A stretch of 9,329 nucleotides of DNA from Caldifarciminota bacterium (lineage in GTDB: Bacteria > Hydrothermota > E44-bin80): NCBI GenBank assembly GCA_023127905.1, contig JAGMEZ010000650.1, forward strand, positions 1-9,329, read 5' to 3'. Position numbers and translations under genes: made by a program. The notes under the pieces were generated by a model. The model was not told the DNA's origin, did no database searches, and saw nothing but the letters and a program-made list of their open reading frames with translations. Shown here piece by piece: positions 1 through 5,278 of the stretch. Numbering within the stretch: position 1 is the stretch's first letter; each line of letters opens with the position of its first letter.

Positions 1-126
1 AATAAGCTGCTTCGGGAGATACTTTCTGCTTCTTGGCCAGAAACGCTCGCCTTTTCCGCCCGCCAATACAACAGCATATATCAAGTCTTCTTCCTGCCTG
101 GATTCAGCCACATTTTCTTTCTTCAT
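1..126 (-). CDS. manC: Mannose-1-phosphate guanylyltransferase (GDP-mannose pyrophosphorylase), N-terminal part only
   Basis: Only the first 42 codons are inside the window; the rest lies beyond the left edge. The visible part has a short charged N-terminal extension (about 16 residues), then a beta strand leading into the nucleotide-binding loop [18 protein letters not shown] and PKQLI. GG-x-G-x-R followed by a Pro and the PKQ lysine is the signature of sugar-nucleotide transferases. The FWPxSR...PKQ form is typical of enzymes that make GDP-mannose from mannose 1-phosphate and GTP in the cytoplasm. The ATG at 126 is the first start available, since an in-frame stop lies about 12 bases upstream. 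It has only a weak GAGAG ribosome site. It begins 16 bp after the DUF3108 gene and is probably co-transcribed with it. A related hexose-1-phosphate nucleotidyltransferase cannot be excluded from so short a piece. Confidence 0.82.
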   Translation of the reverse strand, partial: MKKENVAESRQEEDLIYAVVLAGGKGERFWPRSRKYLPKQLI

Positions 127-142
127 TGAATAATACTCTCAT

Positions 143-880
143 TCATTCAAAGTATGCTTCTGTAAGTTTTGCCTGAATACTACCTATCATAATCTTGCTT
201 CTAATCAGCACAGGTATCTTCCATGAATCATCTGTAAGCCATATCTTCAGACCTTCCCTTGAAGCAAATACCTTTCCCTCTTCAACGAGCGGCTGAATTA
301 CTAAACAGTCAAACTCCCCAGCAGGAGTTTCAACTCTCTCTTTTTTTAATACATTAACTTCAAGATTATAATTTTTTCCATCAGTATGATTATTTATAAA
401 GTAAGATTTCCCCACCTCAAGATCGAGGGTTCTTGCAAAATAGATAGATGCTATGATATCCTTCGCCCCAGGCTCAATCTGAAATTCTCTTCCGTCACAA
501 TAAACAACTTTACCACTATCCTGCTTAAATTCCACAATCTGATCTTTCTTATAAGACCCTTCACGAATATGTTTTTCAAATCTAAGGGAATGAAGATTTA
601 CTGTATCAATGTATGAATCATATCTATCATCTATTTTATAAATTTTGGAGAAGAAAGCATTTGTTCTCTCTGTTGAGACAATATGAAAAGATGGAATACT
701 ATCAATTAGTGTAATTTCGGTAATCTCCATTATTGCAGTTCCGGCCTTAACCGGTCCATATTCAACTGAGAAAATAAGTTTTTCACCTTTATTAAATGGT
801 CTAATATCTGCATAGAGAAAATTTGTAATAAATATGACTATCAATAATGTTAATCTAATAGATTCTTTCATTTCTTTCAT
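143..880 (-). CDS. DUF3108 domain protein, predicted exported envelope protein
   Basis: This 245-residue protein begins with a signal peptide: Lys-rich residues 1-9, a hydrophobic core at about 10-22, and a likely cleavage after LYA near residue 24. The mature N-terminus (RPFNKGEKLIFSVEYGPVKAG) matches the start of the DUF3108 family, which reads roughly PF-x2-GE-x-L-x-Y-x-V-x-(W/Y)G-x(3)-AG. The rest is predicted beta-rich, with the family-style segment ERVETPAGEFDCLVIQP and a C-terminal IWLTDDSWKIPVLIRSK strand pair. The family has no settled function; its members are exported and often sit among envelope genes. The ATG at 880 lies about 24 bases after the expected transcription start of a perfect promoter. 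Its ribosome site is weak (GAGA), so the second Met at codon 4 is an alternative start. manC follows 16 bp downstream, suggesting a joint envelope role, which is inference. Confidence 0.85.
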   Translation of the reverse strand: MKEMKESIRLTLLIVIFITNFLYADIRPFNKGEKLIFSVEYGPVKAGTAIMEITEITLIDSIPSFHIVSTERTNAFFSKIYKIDDRYDSYIDTVNLHSLRFEKHIREGSYKKDQIVEFKQDSGKVVYCDGREFQIEPGAKDIIASIYFARTLDLEVGKSYFINNHTDGKNYNLEVNVLKKERVETPAGEFDCLVIQPLVEEGKVFASREGLKIWLTDDSWKIPVLIRSKIMIGSIQAKLTEAYFE

Positions 881-910
881 AAATCATTCTCACATTTATA
901 CTTCTGTATG

Positions 911-939
911 ATTATAACCAAAAACAAGTCTTTTGTCAA
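911..939 (-). promoter_or_regulatory. Perfect-consensus sigma-70 promoter for DUF3108-manC
   Basis: Read on the minus strand, TTGACA (939-934) is followed by exactly 17 bases and TATAAT (916-911). Both hexamers are perfect. The predicted start of transcription is near 904, leaving a leader of about 24 bases before the ATG at 880. Confidence 0.8.
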
Positions 940-1026
940 GGATTTTTCTATATATTCACCTCCTCTATTTATTTACAATCTTTCCTTCTCTTTATTCCGT
1001 TCAACAAAATCCTCACTTCTCATTCT

Positions 1027-1593
1027 TTATCTGAACCGACCTCCATATTGATTTAAGAAAATAATTTCATCATTTCTGAGAATCTTTCTTTCTCTTTTTT
1101 TATCTTGCTCAGCTTCATACCCAACTGTAATTAATGAAATAACCTCTATTGATCTTGGAATGTTAAGAATTTTCTTAACTGCACCTTTATTAAACCACCC
1201 TATCCAGCAGGCTCCTAATCCTAACTCAGTTACTTTAAGTAAAATATGCTCTATTGCAGCTCCCATATCGAGTAGATGAAAAGGAATATTCTTGTATCGA
1301 GCTGCAATACCATGAACCATGAGTGACTTCTTCACACAAGCAACAATAAAAACAGGTGCTGAATGTGCCCATTTGTTCGATACAATTCCACCAAGCGATT
1401 CGGAAAATATCCTCTTAACTTTCTTTTTATCTGTAACTACTACAAACCTCCAGGGCTGAATATTGCAAGCAGAAGGAGCAAATCGTGAGGTCGCCACAAT
1501 CTCCTCCAATAACTCTATTTCAACTTTTTTTTCCTTATACATTCTCACACTTCTTCTTCTTCTAATAATTTCATCAAGATTTAATTTTTTCAT
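1027..1593 (-). CDS. Nitroreductase family FMN oxidoreductase
   Basis: This 188-residue protein is a complete single-domain nitroreductase-fold enzyme of normal family length. It has the N-terminal FMN phosphate-binding motif RRRSVRMY (12-19), the APSACNIQPWRF flavin and dimer motif (39-50), DMGAAIEHILL (109-119) and the LGLGACWIGWFN segment (124-135) typical of the family. Such enzymes are cytoplasmic homodimers that transfer hydride from NAD(P)H to nitro compounds, quinones, enones or flavins. The physiological substrate cannot be told from sequence. There is no ferredoxin domain and no BluB or cofactor-biosynthesis context. The start is supported by AAGGA seven bases before the ATG. A likely promoter lies about 40-65 bases upstream of the ATG. 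No hairpin terminator is visible before the DUF3108 promoter, so some read-through into DUF3108-manC is possible. Confidence 0.93.
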   Translation of the reverse strand: MKKLNLDEIIRRRRSVRMYKEKKVEIELLEEIVATSRFAPSACNIQPWRFVVVTDKKKVKRIFSESLGGIVSNKWAHSAPVFIVACVKKSLMVHGIAARYKNIPFHLLDMGAAIEHILLKVTELGLGACWIGWFNKGAVKKILNIPRSIEVISLITVGYEAEQDKKRERKILRNDEIIFLNQYGGRFR

Positions 1594-1629
1594 TTAACCA
1601 TCCTTTCTAAATTAATTATTTCAAATTTT

Positions 1630-1657
1630 ATTATACATTATTTTAAAAATTATTCAA
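1630..1657 (-). promoter_or_regulatory. Probable promoter of the nitroreductase gene
   Basis: On the minus strand, TTGAAT (1657-1652) is followed by a 16-base spacer and a perfect TATAAT (1635-1630). Transcription would begin about 30 bases before the ATG at 1593. The surrounding DNA is so AT-rich that a chance -10 is possible; the correct spacing and position support it. Confidence 0.5.
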
Positions 1658-2045
1658 GATAAACATTATAATTTCTGAAATAATCTAAATTTTTATACAA
1701 AGAAATTTTTTAAATATATTCTAAAGATGAATATTTAATTATCAATGATATGAAATAAAATACTTATCTGCTTAACTCATAAATAACAACATACATAATA
1801 TGAGAGCCAAAAAGCATTGGGAACTTATCTTAGTTTAATTATTTTTAACTAACTTAAATATTCGTTTTACATAAAAATATAAATTTAAATTTTCAGTTTA
1901 TATTTCTATTCGAATATTATTTTCAAATTATAACCAATTAATATTTTTCCTTTCTGAATTCTAAATATAAATTAAGTAAAACAAATCAGTTATGAATTAA
2001 ATTATTTCTTTAAATAAATATACATATTTAAGATAGAGAAAATAC
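1658..2045. other. Very AT-rich intergenic region without a recognisable gene
   Basis: The spacer between the divergent nitroreductase and Lys-rich protein genes spans about 510 bases in all and is visibly more than 80% A+T, with long A and T runs. No open frame with a credible start and ribosome site, no RNA gene and no strong hairpin was seen. The only structure noted is a weak 8-bp inverted repeat (AATATTCG at 1857-1864, CGAATATT at 1911-1918), which could be chance at this composition. The DNA may be intrinsically curved or act as an UP-like element for the promoter at 2046. Confidence 0.6.
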
Positions 2046-2074
2046 TTGACAAACACTAAATAAAACTATATAAT
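2046..2074 (+). promoter_or_regulatory. Perfect-consensus sigma-70 promoter of the Lys-rich protein gene
   Basis: TTGACA (2046-2051), a 17-base spacer and TATAAT (2069-2074) match the consensus at every position. The DNA just upstream is AT-rich, as in UP elements. Transcription would start near 2081, giving a leader of about 24 bases. With the strong ribosome site this predicts high expression. Confidence 0.85.
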
Positions 2075-2090
2075 CATTAAAATCTCGAAG

Positions 2091-2098
2091 AAAGGAGG
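2091..2098 (+). promoter_or_regulatory. Strong ribosome binding site
   Basis: AAAGGAGG lies six bases before the ATG at 2105. It is the strongest Shine-Dalgarno match seen before any start in the window and fixes the start of the Lys-rich protein. Confidence 0.85.
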
Positions 2099-2104
2099 TA
2101 AATT

Positions 2105-2362
2105 ATGCCAGCAAAAAAGAAAGCCGGCAAAAAGTCCGCTAAAAAGACAACTAAGAAAAAGACAGTGAAGAAGAAAACAACTAAGAAGAAAACAACTGCG
2201 AAAAAGACAGTAAAGAAAAAGACTGCCAAGAAAAAACCAACTAAGAAAAAGATAGTGAAGAAAAAGACTGCCAAGAAAAAACCAGCTAAGAAAAAGATAG
2301 TGAAGAAAAAGACTGCCAAGAAAAAACCAGCTAAGAAAAAGACTACAAAAAAGAAAAAATAG
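2105..2362 (+). CDS. Lysine-rich histone H1-like DNA-binding protein
   Basis: This 85-residue protein contains 49 lysines (58%), no acidic residues, no aromatics and no cysteine. The remainder is Ala, Thr, Pro, Val, Ile, Gly and Ser plus the initiator Met. After residues 1-14 it becomes a near-regular array of pentads, two small residues followed by KKK (TTKKK, TVKKK, TAKKK, PAKKK, IVKKK). This composition resembles the C-terminal tail of eukaryotic histone H1 and bacterial H1-like proteins such as those of Chlamydiae and many candidate phyla. Such proteins are disordered and bind nucleic acid through charge, compacting DNA or acting on RNA. No folded domain is present, so homology is hard to prove and the function is inferred. 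It is a stand-alone gene with a perfect promoter, a strong ribosome site and its own terminator, so it is probably abundant. Confidence 0.85.
   Translation: MPAKKKAGKKSAKKTTKKKTVKKKTTKKKTTAKKTVKKKTAKKKPTKKKIVKKKTAKKKPAKKKIVKKKTAKKKPAKKKTTKKKK
2221..2340 (+). repeat. 45-bp tandem repeat inside the Lys-rich gene
   Basis: The 3' half of the gene repeats a 45-base unit encoding TAKKKPxKKKIVKKK about 2.7 times, with only a base or so difference between copies (for example PT against PA). The near-identity of copies in a gene whose other pentads vary in codons suggests recent duplication or slippage, so copy number may differ between strains. Confidence 0.8.
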
Positions 2363-2404
2363 CGGGTTATATTAGATTAACACCTCGATTTCGAGATTAC
2401 TAAT

Positions 2405-2440
2405 TACTATGAGGGGATTATTCCCCTCATAGTTATTTTT
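2405..2440 (+). terminator. Strong intrinsic terminator after the Lys-rich gene
   Basis: ACTATGAGGGG (2406-2416) pairs perfectly with CCCCTCATAGT (2423-2433). The 11-bp stem has a 6-base loop, which tightens to 4 with one more A-T pair, and is followed by TATTTTT. On the other strand the same stem lacks a T run, so it is mainly a plus-strand terminator, though it could weakly stop the convergent symporter transcript. Confidence 0.9.
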
Positions 2441-2534
2441 ATAGAAATTTTAAGCTATCAACAAATAATTCCAATATTGTTATCAAACGAAATATTTATA
2501 AAATTGCAGAGAGTGATGAGTACCAACTTATTTT

Positions 2535-2627
2535 CTATCTTCGAAAAGACATAATGATAGAATACGCAATACCTCCAAATAAAATTAATGCACTTACACA
2601 AAGCATAACCCAGGCTGAAACAGGCAT
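2535..2627 (-). CDS. metS: MetS-type small subunit of a sodium-coupled amino-acid symporter (30 residues)
   Basis: A 30-codon gene starts with ATG at 2627, overlapping the symporter stop by one base (TAATG). GGGAGG lies four bases upstream, inside the end of the symporter gene. The product is one membrane helix: MPVSAWVMLCVSALILF, then GGIAYSIIMSF and a terminal RR. Its pattern is a short polar N-terminus with Ala at position 5, Met at 8, an aliphatic core, a GG pair near position 18 and basic residues at the end. This is the pattern of the MetS/MaAIMP small-subunit family found next to bacterial NSS transporters, known from the MetPS methionine/alanine importer of Corynebacterium. It probably sits beside the large subunit in the membrane and is needed for its assembly or activity. 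It is shorter than most annotated members and too short for most gene callers. Placement, ribosome site and motif make a chance ORF unlikely. Confidence 0.8.
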   Translation of the reverse strand: MPVSAWVMLCVSALILFGGIAYSIIMSFRR

Positions 2628-4099
2628 TAAACCTCCCTCTTTCCTTTTATACTTAAAAGAATTGATATGATTACAAAGATTATTATAACAAGCCACCCAC
2701 CAAGAAATTCTGCTAAACGCGAATAGCCACCGTAAGGTTTTAAGAGTCTATCCTTTAATGTCCATATCAGAAGAACCAACGAGACAATCGGAACAAAGTA
2801 CCTAATAATTAAATCCCACCATCTTCCAACTGATAGTTCGGATAGATTGTTTGCGTATTTCCTCAATTTATCTGCACCAAAGATATAACCAATGAATATC
2901 GCTTCAAGAAATCCAACAATAAATAATCCAAAATTATTCATAAAATGGTCAACAATATCAAGCCAGTATAGACCAGCTCTCGTTGTAAAGATTAAACCCA
3001 CAACAAATGCAATACCAGCAATCGTTATATTCGTTGCTTTCTGGCTCCACCTGAATTTATCGCGCACGCCTGCAACAATTGCCTCTGTCAGCGAAAATGC
3101 TGAATCAATTCCAAGGGTTAGTAACATCAAAAAGAAGAATACCCCAAAGAGGGGTGCAAGTGGAAGATGGTTAATTATTGTCGGGTACGTTACAAATGCA
3201 AGTTCTGGACCACTCTTCATTACATTTGCTACTGTTGTTCCTGAAATATGTGCATAGTAACCAAGCGTTGAAAAAACTGCAAAACCCGCAATATATGATG
3301 TAGCGCAGTTCGAGAGACTTATAATCAAAGCATTATTTACTATATCAGATTTTCTTGGAAGAAAACTTGCATATGCAATCATAACACCGAATCCTACTGT
3401 TAACGTAAAGAAAATTTGGCTATAAGCTGCATGCCAGACTTCTAAATTAGCAAGTGCCTTAAAATTTGGCGTAAGGAAATATCGTATGCCATCAATTGCA
3501 CCAGGGAGTGTCAATCCCCTTATTACAAAAATTATAAGCAATACCCAGGGAAGAGTAACTGTTACATAGACAACTTTACCAACGGTTTTTATTCCCTTCC
3601 ATGTAGCGAGAACAATACAGATCCAGCAAAAAAACAGTGCTAAAACTATCCAACCCTGAGGTCTACCTATTTCAAAAACGCCGCCTGAGATATTTAAAAC
3701 CTTACTAAAGAAAAATGTTTTTGTATCGGCACCCCAGGCAAGTGTAAAGGAGCTTATCAAGTATTTTGCTGACCACGCCATGATAACAGCGTAATAACAG
3801 ACAATCCCAAACCCTATAAGAAGGGCAAACCAACCAAGCCACTCTGTTTTTTTTGAAATCTTTGCGAATGACAGAGGTGCAGAACCTTCCATTCTGTGAC
3901 CAATTGCAAATTCTAATATCAACAGTGGTATACCTGCTGTTAACAGTGCAACAAAATATGGAATAAGAAAAGCACCACCACCATATTTATAGCATATATA
4001 AGGAAATCTCCATATATTCCCAAGCCCAATAGCTGAACCTATCGCGGCGAGAACAAAAGCTGTCCTTGAATCCCAACGGGTTCTTTTAACTATTGCCAT
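2627..4099 (-). CDS. Sodium:neurotransmitter symporter family (NSS/SNF) amino-acid transporter, large subunit
   Basis: This 490-residue inner-membrane protein has about 12 helices and the LeuT fold. The unwound TM1 is AAIGSAIGLGNIWRFP (18-33); TM6 is QIFFTLTVGFGVMIAYASF (228-246). Position 25, equivalent to Asp98 of the serotonin transporter (SERT) and Gly24 of LeuT, is Gly, which fits an amino-acid substrate binding through its carboxylate rather than a monoamine. The TM8 Na2 ligands are Asp332 and Ser333 (LGIDSAFS), as in animal transporters; LeuT has Thr-Ser. TM7 has Ser268 (SNCATSYI) where LeuT has Glu290, so a chloride site may exist. The start is supported by AAAGGAG five bases upstream. 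The gene is coupled to the 30-codon MetS-like gene at its stop, so methionine, alanine or another neutral amino acid is the likely cargo; specificity is inferred. uppP lies 47 bp upstream on the same strand. Confidence 0.93.
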   Translation of the reverse strand: MAIVKRTRWDSRTAFVLAAIGSAIGLGNIWRFPYICYKYGGGAFLIPYFVALLTAGIPLLILEFAIGHRMEGSAPLSFAKISKKTEWLGWFALLIGFGIVCYYAVIMAWSAKYLISSFTLAWGADTKTFFFSKVLNISGGVFEIGRPQGWIVLALFFCWICIVLATWKGIKTVGKVVYVTVTLPWVLLIIFVIRGLTLPGAIDGIRYFLTPNFKALANLEVWHAAYSQIFFTLTVGFGVMIAYASFLPRKSDIVNNALIISLSNCATSYIAGFAVFSTLGYYAHISGTTVANVMKSGPELAFVTYPTIINHLPLAPLFGVFFFLMLLTLGIDSAFSLTEAIVAGVRDKFRWSQKATNITIAGIAFVVGLIFTTRAGLYWLDIVDHFMNNFGLFIVGFLEAIFIGYIFGADKLRKYANNLSELSVGRWWDLIIRYFVPIVSLVLLIWTLKDRLLKPYGGYSRLAEFLGGWLVIIIFVIISILLSIKGKREV

Positions 4100-4121
4100 T
4101 ACATCTCCTTTCTTTGATATG

Positions 4122-4150
4122 TTTATACATTAAAGACGTAAATTCTTCAA
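4122..4150 (-). promoter_or_regulatory. Probable promoter of the symporter genes
   Basis: On the minus strand, TTGAAG (4150-4145, overlapping the uppP stop) is followed by a 17-base spacer and TATAAA (4127-4122). Transcription would begin about 15 bases before the start codon, just upstream of the AAAGGAG site. The symporter may also be read through from uppP. Confidence 0.45.
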
Positions 4151-4959
4151 GAATAAAAACTAACAATCAACGTTGCAATTCCAACCAACCAGCAGTAGTA
4201 TGAAAAATAGTGAAGTTTTCCATGCTTTACTAATTTCAATAAGATGATTAACGATAATAATCCTGTAATTAAAGCAGCAAGTGCTCCAAGAAGGTAAACA
4301 GTAATGAGTCCATGTTGTATAGATTGAGTTAATTCTTTTATCTCAAGCACCATTGCGCCAAGGATTGCAGGAATTACAAGAATAAACGAAAACTCAGCTG
4401 AAGCTTCTCTTGATAAGCCTGACCATAAACCGGCAGTAATTGTTGCTCCGGAACGGGAAATACCAGGAATTATGGCAAACGCCTGTGCAAAGCCGATCAG
4501 GGTCGCAGAAATGTCATTATGTTTATTTCTTTTCTTTCCCTTAATAAATCGCGTTGAAAAAAGAAAGCTTCCCGTAACAATAAGCATGATTGAAACAACA
4601 AGAGGGTTTGAAAATAGTTTTTCAATGTATGATTTTAGAAAAAACCCGACGAGTGCAGATGGTATCGAAGCCCATAACAAAAGAAAGAACAGTGTAAGAT
4701 TTTCATCTTTTACTATCCAATGTCTTCCTTTTATCTGGATACGTGAGGTGAATAAAGCCTTAATAATTTTTCCTATCCTTTTAGCAAAAATTATTACAAT
4801 TGCAATAAGTGTAGCAAAATGTAGAAGAATTTCGAACAAAATACCCGGACTTTCAAAACCAATATAATCCGCAACAAGTACAAGATGTCCAGAACTTGAT
4901 ACTGGTAAAAATTCAGTTAACCCCTGTATAATTCCAAGAACTATCGATTTTAACACCAT
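4147..4959 (-). CDS. uppP: Undecaprenyl-diphosphate phosphatase (UppP/BacA)
   Basis: This is a 270-residue integral membrane protein of normal family length. It removes a phosphate from undecaprenyl diphosphate, recycling the lipid carrier for peptidoglycan and surface-glycan export; the family also confers bacitracin resistance. Both signature regions are intact: QGLTEFLPVSSSGHL (12-26) and PGISRSGATI (165-174) followed by GLSREASAEFSF. By alignment, Glu16, Ser22, His25 and Arg169 correspond to Glu21, Ser27, His30 and Arg174 of the E. coli enzyme. Gln12 replaces Glu17, a common variant in the family. About eight hydrophobic helices are visible. The ATG at 4959 gives the standard N-terminus, but no Shine-Dalgarno sequence precedes it. 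The best -10 lies only about 18 bases upstream, so the mRNA leader may be very short. Confidence 0.96.
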   Translation of the reverse strand: MVLKSIVLGIIQGLTEFLPVSSSGHLVLVADYIGFESPGILFEILLHFATLIAIVIIFAKRIGKIIKALFTSRIQIKGRHWIVKDENLTLFFLLLWASIPSALVGFFLKSYIEKLFSNPLVVSIMLIVTGSFLFSTRFIKGKKRNKHNDISATLIGFAQAFAIIPGISRSGATITAGLWSGLSREASAEFSFILVIPAILGAMVLEIKELTQSIQHGLITVYLLGALAALITGLLSLIILLKLVKHGKLHYFSYYCWLVGIATLIVSFYS

Positions 4960-4976
4960 TATTTATTTATTAACAT

Positions 4977-4982
4977 ATTATA
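4977..4982 (-). promoter_or_regulatory. Candidate -10 element of uppP
   Basis: A perfect TATAAT lies on the minus strand about 17 bases before the uppP ATG. The nearest TTGAAC is 20 bases further upstream, a poor spacing. If used, transcription would begin about 10 bases before the start codon, which fits the missing ribosome site. The position is AT-rich, so this is tentative. Confidence 0.35.
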
Positions 4983-5037
4983 AATTTTTTTTCAAGCAAA
5001 AAGTTCAATGATGTTTCTTTTTATGTTTGATCTCTTC

Positions 5038-5113
5038 TATTCTCTTAAATTCCCTGTTACATATATATCTTTTATTCTCTTCAGTTCCCTGTGTTCTCTG
5101 TAGTTCATTCCCT
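5038..5113. repeat. Degenerate pyrimidine-rich direct repeats
   Basis: TATTCTCTTAAATTCCCTGT (5038-5057) recurs 35 bases later as TATTCTCTTCAGTTCCCTGT (5073-5092), 18 of 20 identical. A third partial copy, TTCTCTGTAGTTC, begins at 5094. The repeats fill the left half of the uppP-kdsA spacer. That spacer (4960-5274, 315 bases) otherwise holds the uppP -10 element, an inverted repeat, a kdsA promoter candidate and the pyrG remnant. Confidence 0.65.
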
Positions 5114-5128
5114 CAATTTAACACAGGG
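5087..5128. repeat. 9-bp inverted repeat in the uppP-kdsA spacer
   Basis: CCCTGTGTT (5087-5095) and AACACAGGG (5120-5128) are perfect inverted copies separated by 24 bases, just before the TTGACA at 5139. It could be an operator or a hairpin. It is followed by TAAAAATAAG rather than a T run, so it is not a convincing terminator. Confidence 0.5.
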
Positions 5129-5138
5129 TAAAAATAAG

Positions 5139-5167
5139 TTGACAAAGATATAATTTGGTGATAGGGT
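5139..5167 (+). promoter_or_regulatory. Candidate promoter of the kdsA-truA cluster
   Basis: A perfect TTGACA (5139-5144) is followed, 17 bases on, by TAGGGT (5162-5167). That hexamer matches the -10 consensus poorly but is preceded by an extended TG-N (5159-5161). A perfect TATAAT at 5149-5154 is only 4 bases from the TTGACA and lacks its own -35 at the right distance. No better promoter was seen before the five-gene cluster. Confidence 0.4.
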
Positions 5168-5194
5168 ACTCTAAAAATTGGAGAATATGTTTGA

Positions 5195-5278
5195 ATACAA
5201 ATTCTTGAGGATCCCGCACCACTTTTTCTTGGATTAGTTGAGGCCTGTACTAAAAGAAAAAAGAAAGAGAAAAAATGA
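5195..5278 (+). pseudogene. pyrG: 3' remnant of a CTP synthase gene (pyrG C-terminus)
   Basis: The frame ending at TGA 5276-5278 reads ILEDPAPLFLGLVEACTK followed by a run of Lys, Arg and Glu. Residues DPAPLFLGLVEA match the extreme C-terminus of CTP synthase, where a Pro-x-Pro-Leu-Phe-x-Gly-Phe/Leu-Val-x-Ala segment closes the glutaminase domain. The TGA overlaps the kdsA start as ATGA, a normal operon junction, and pyrG directly before kdsA is a widespread arrangement. Upstream the frame is stopped at 5192-5194, with more stops before it. The FEYK at 5190-5201 in another frame may be a relic of the preceding HPE(F/Y)K motif. The other 500 or so codons are missing, so the active gene must be elsewhere. 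The remnant now supplies the kdsA leader. The match is short, so confidence is moderate. Confidence 0.62.

Noticed and set aside
951..965. Minus-strand AGGAGGTGA, a perfect ribosome-site match between nitroreductase and DUF3108
   Set aside because: No start codon lies at usable distance. The nearest TTG is 16 bases on, within the promoter -35, and opens only a 20-codon frame.
1857..1918. AATATTCG/CGAATATT inverted repeat in the AT-rich spacer
   Set aside because: Eight AT-rich bases 46 apart are expected by chance in DNA of this composition.
2077..2319. Minus-strand open frame of 80 codons rich in Phe, Val, Leu and Ala
   Set aside because: It is the mirror of the Lys codons in the plus-strand gene (AAG/AAA read as CTT/TTT). 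It has no ribosome site and would be an artefact of repeat composition.
2892..3257. Plus-strand 121-codon open frame inside the symporter gene, and a similar 131-codon frame in uppP (4472-4867)
   Set aside because: Both lie wholly opposite well-conserved genes and show no independent motifs or ribosome sites.
5038..5113. Possible CRISPR array in the uppP-kdsA spacer
   Set aside because: The copies are degenerate, not palindromic, only about 15 bases apart and have no cas genes nearby.
5187..5236. Possible 16-codon leader peptide before kdsA (ATG after GGAG)
   Set aside because: The spacing of three bases is too short, and the region is better explained as the pyrG remnant in another frame.
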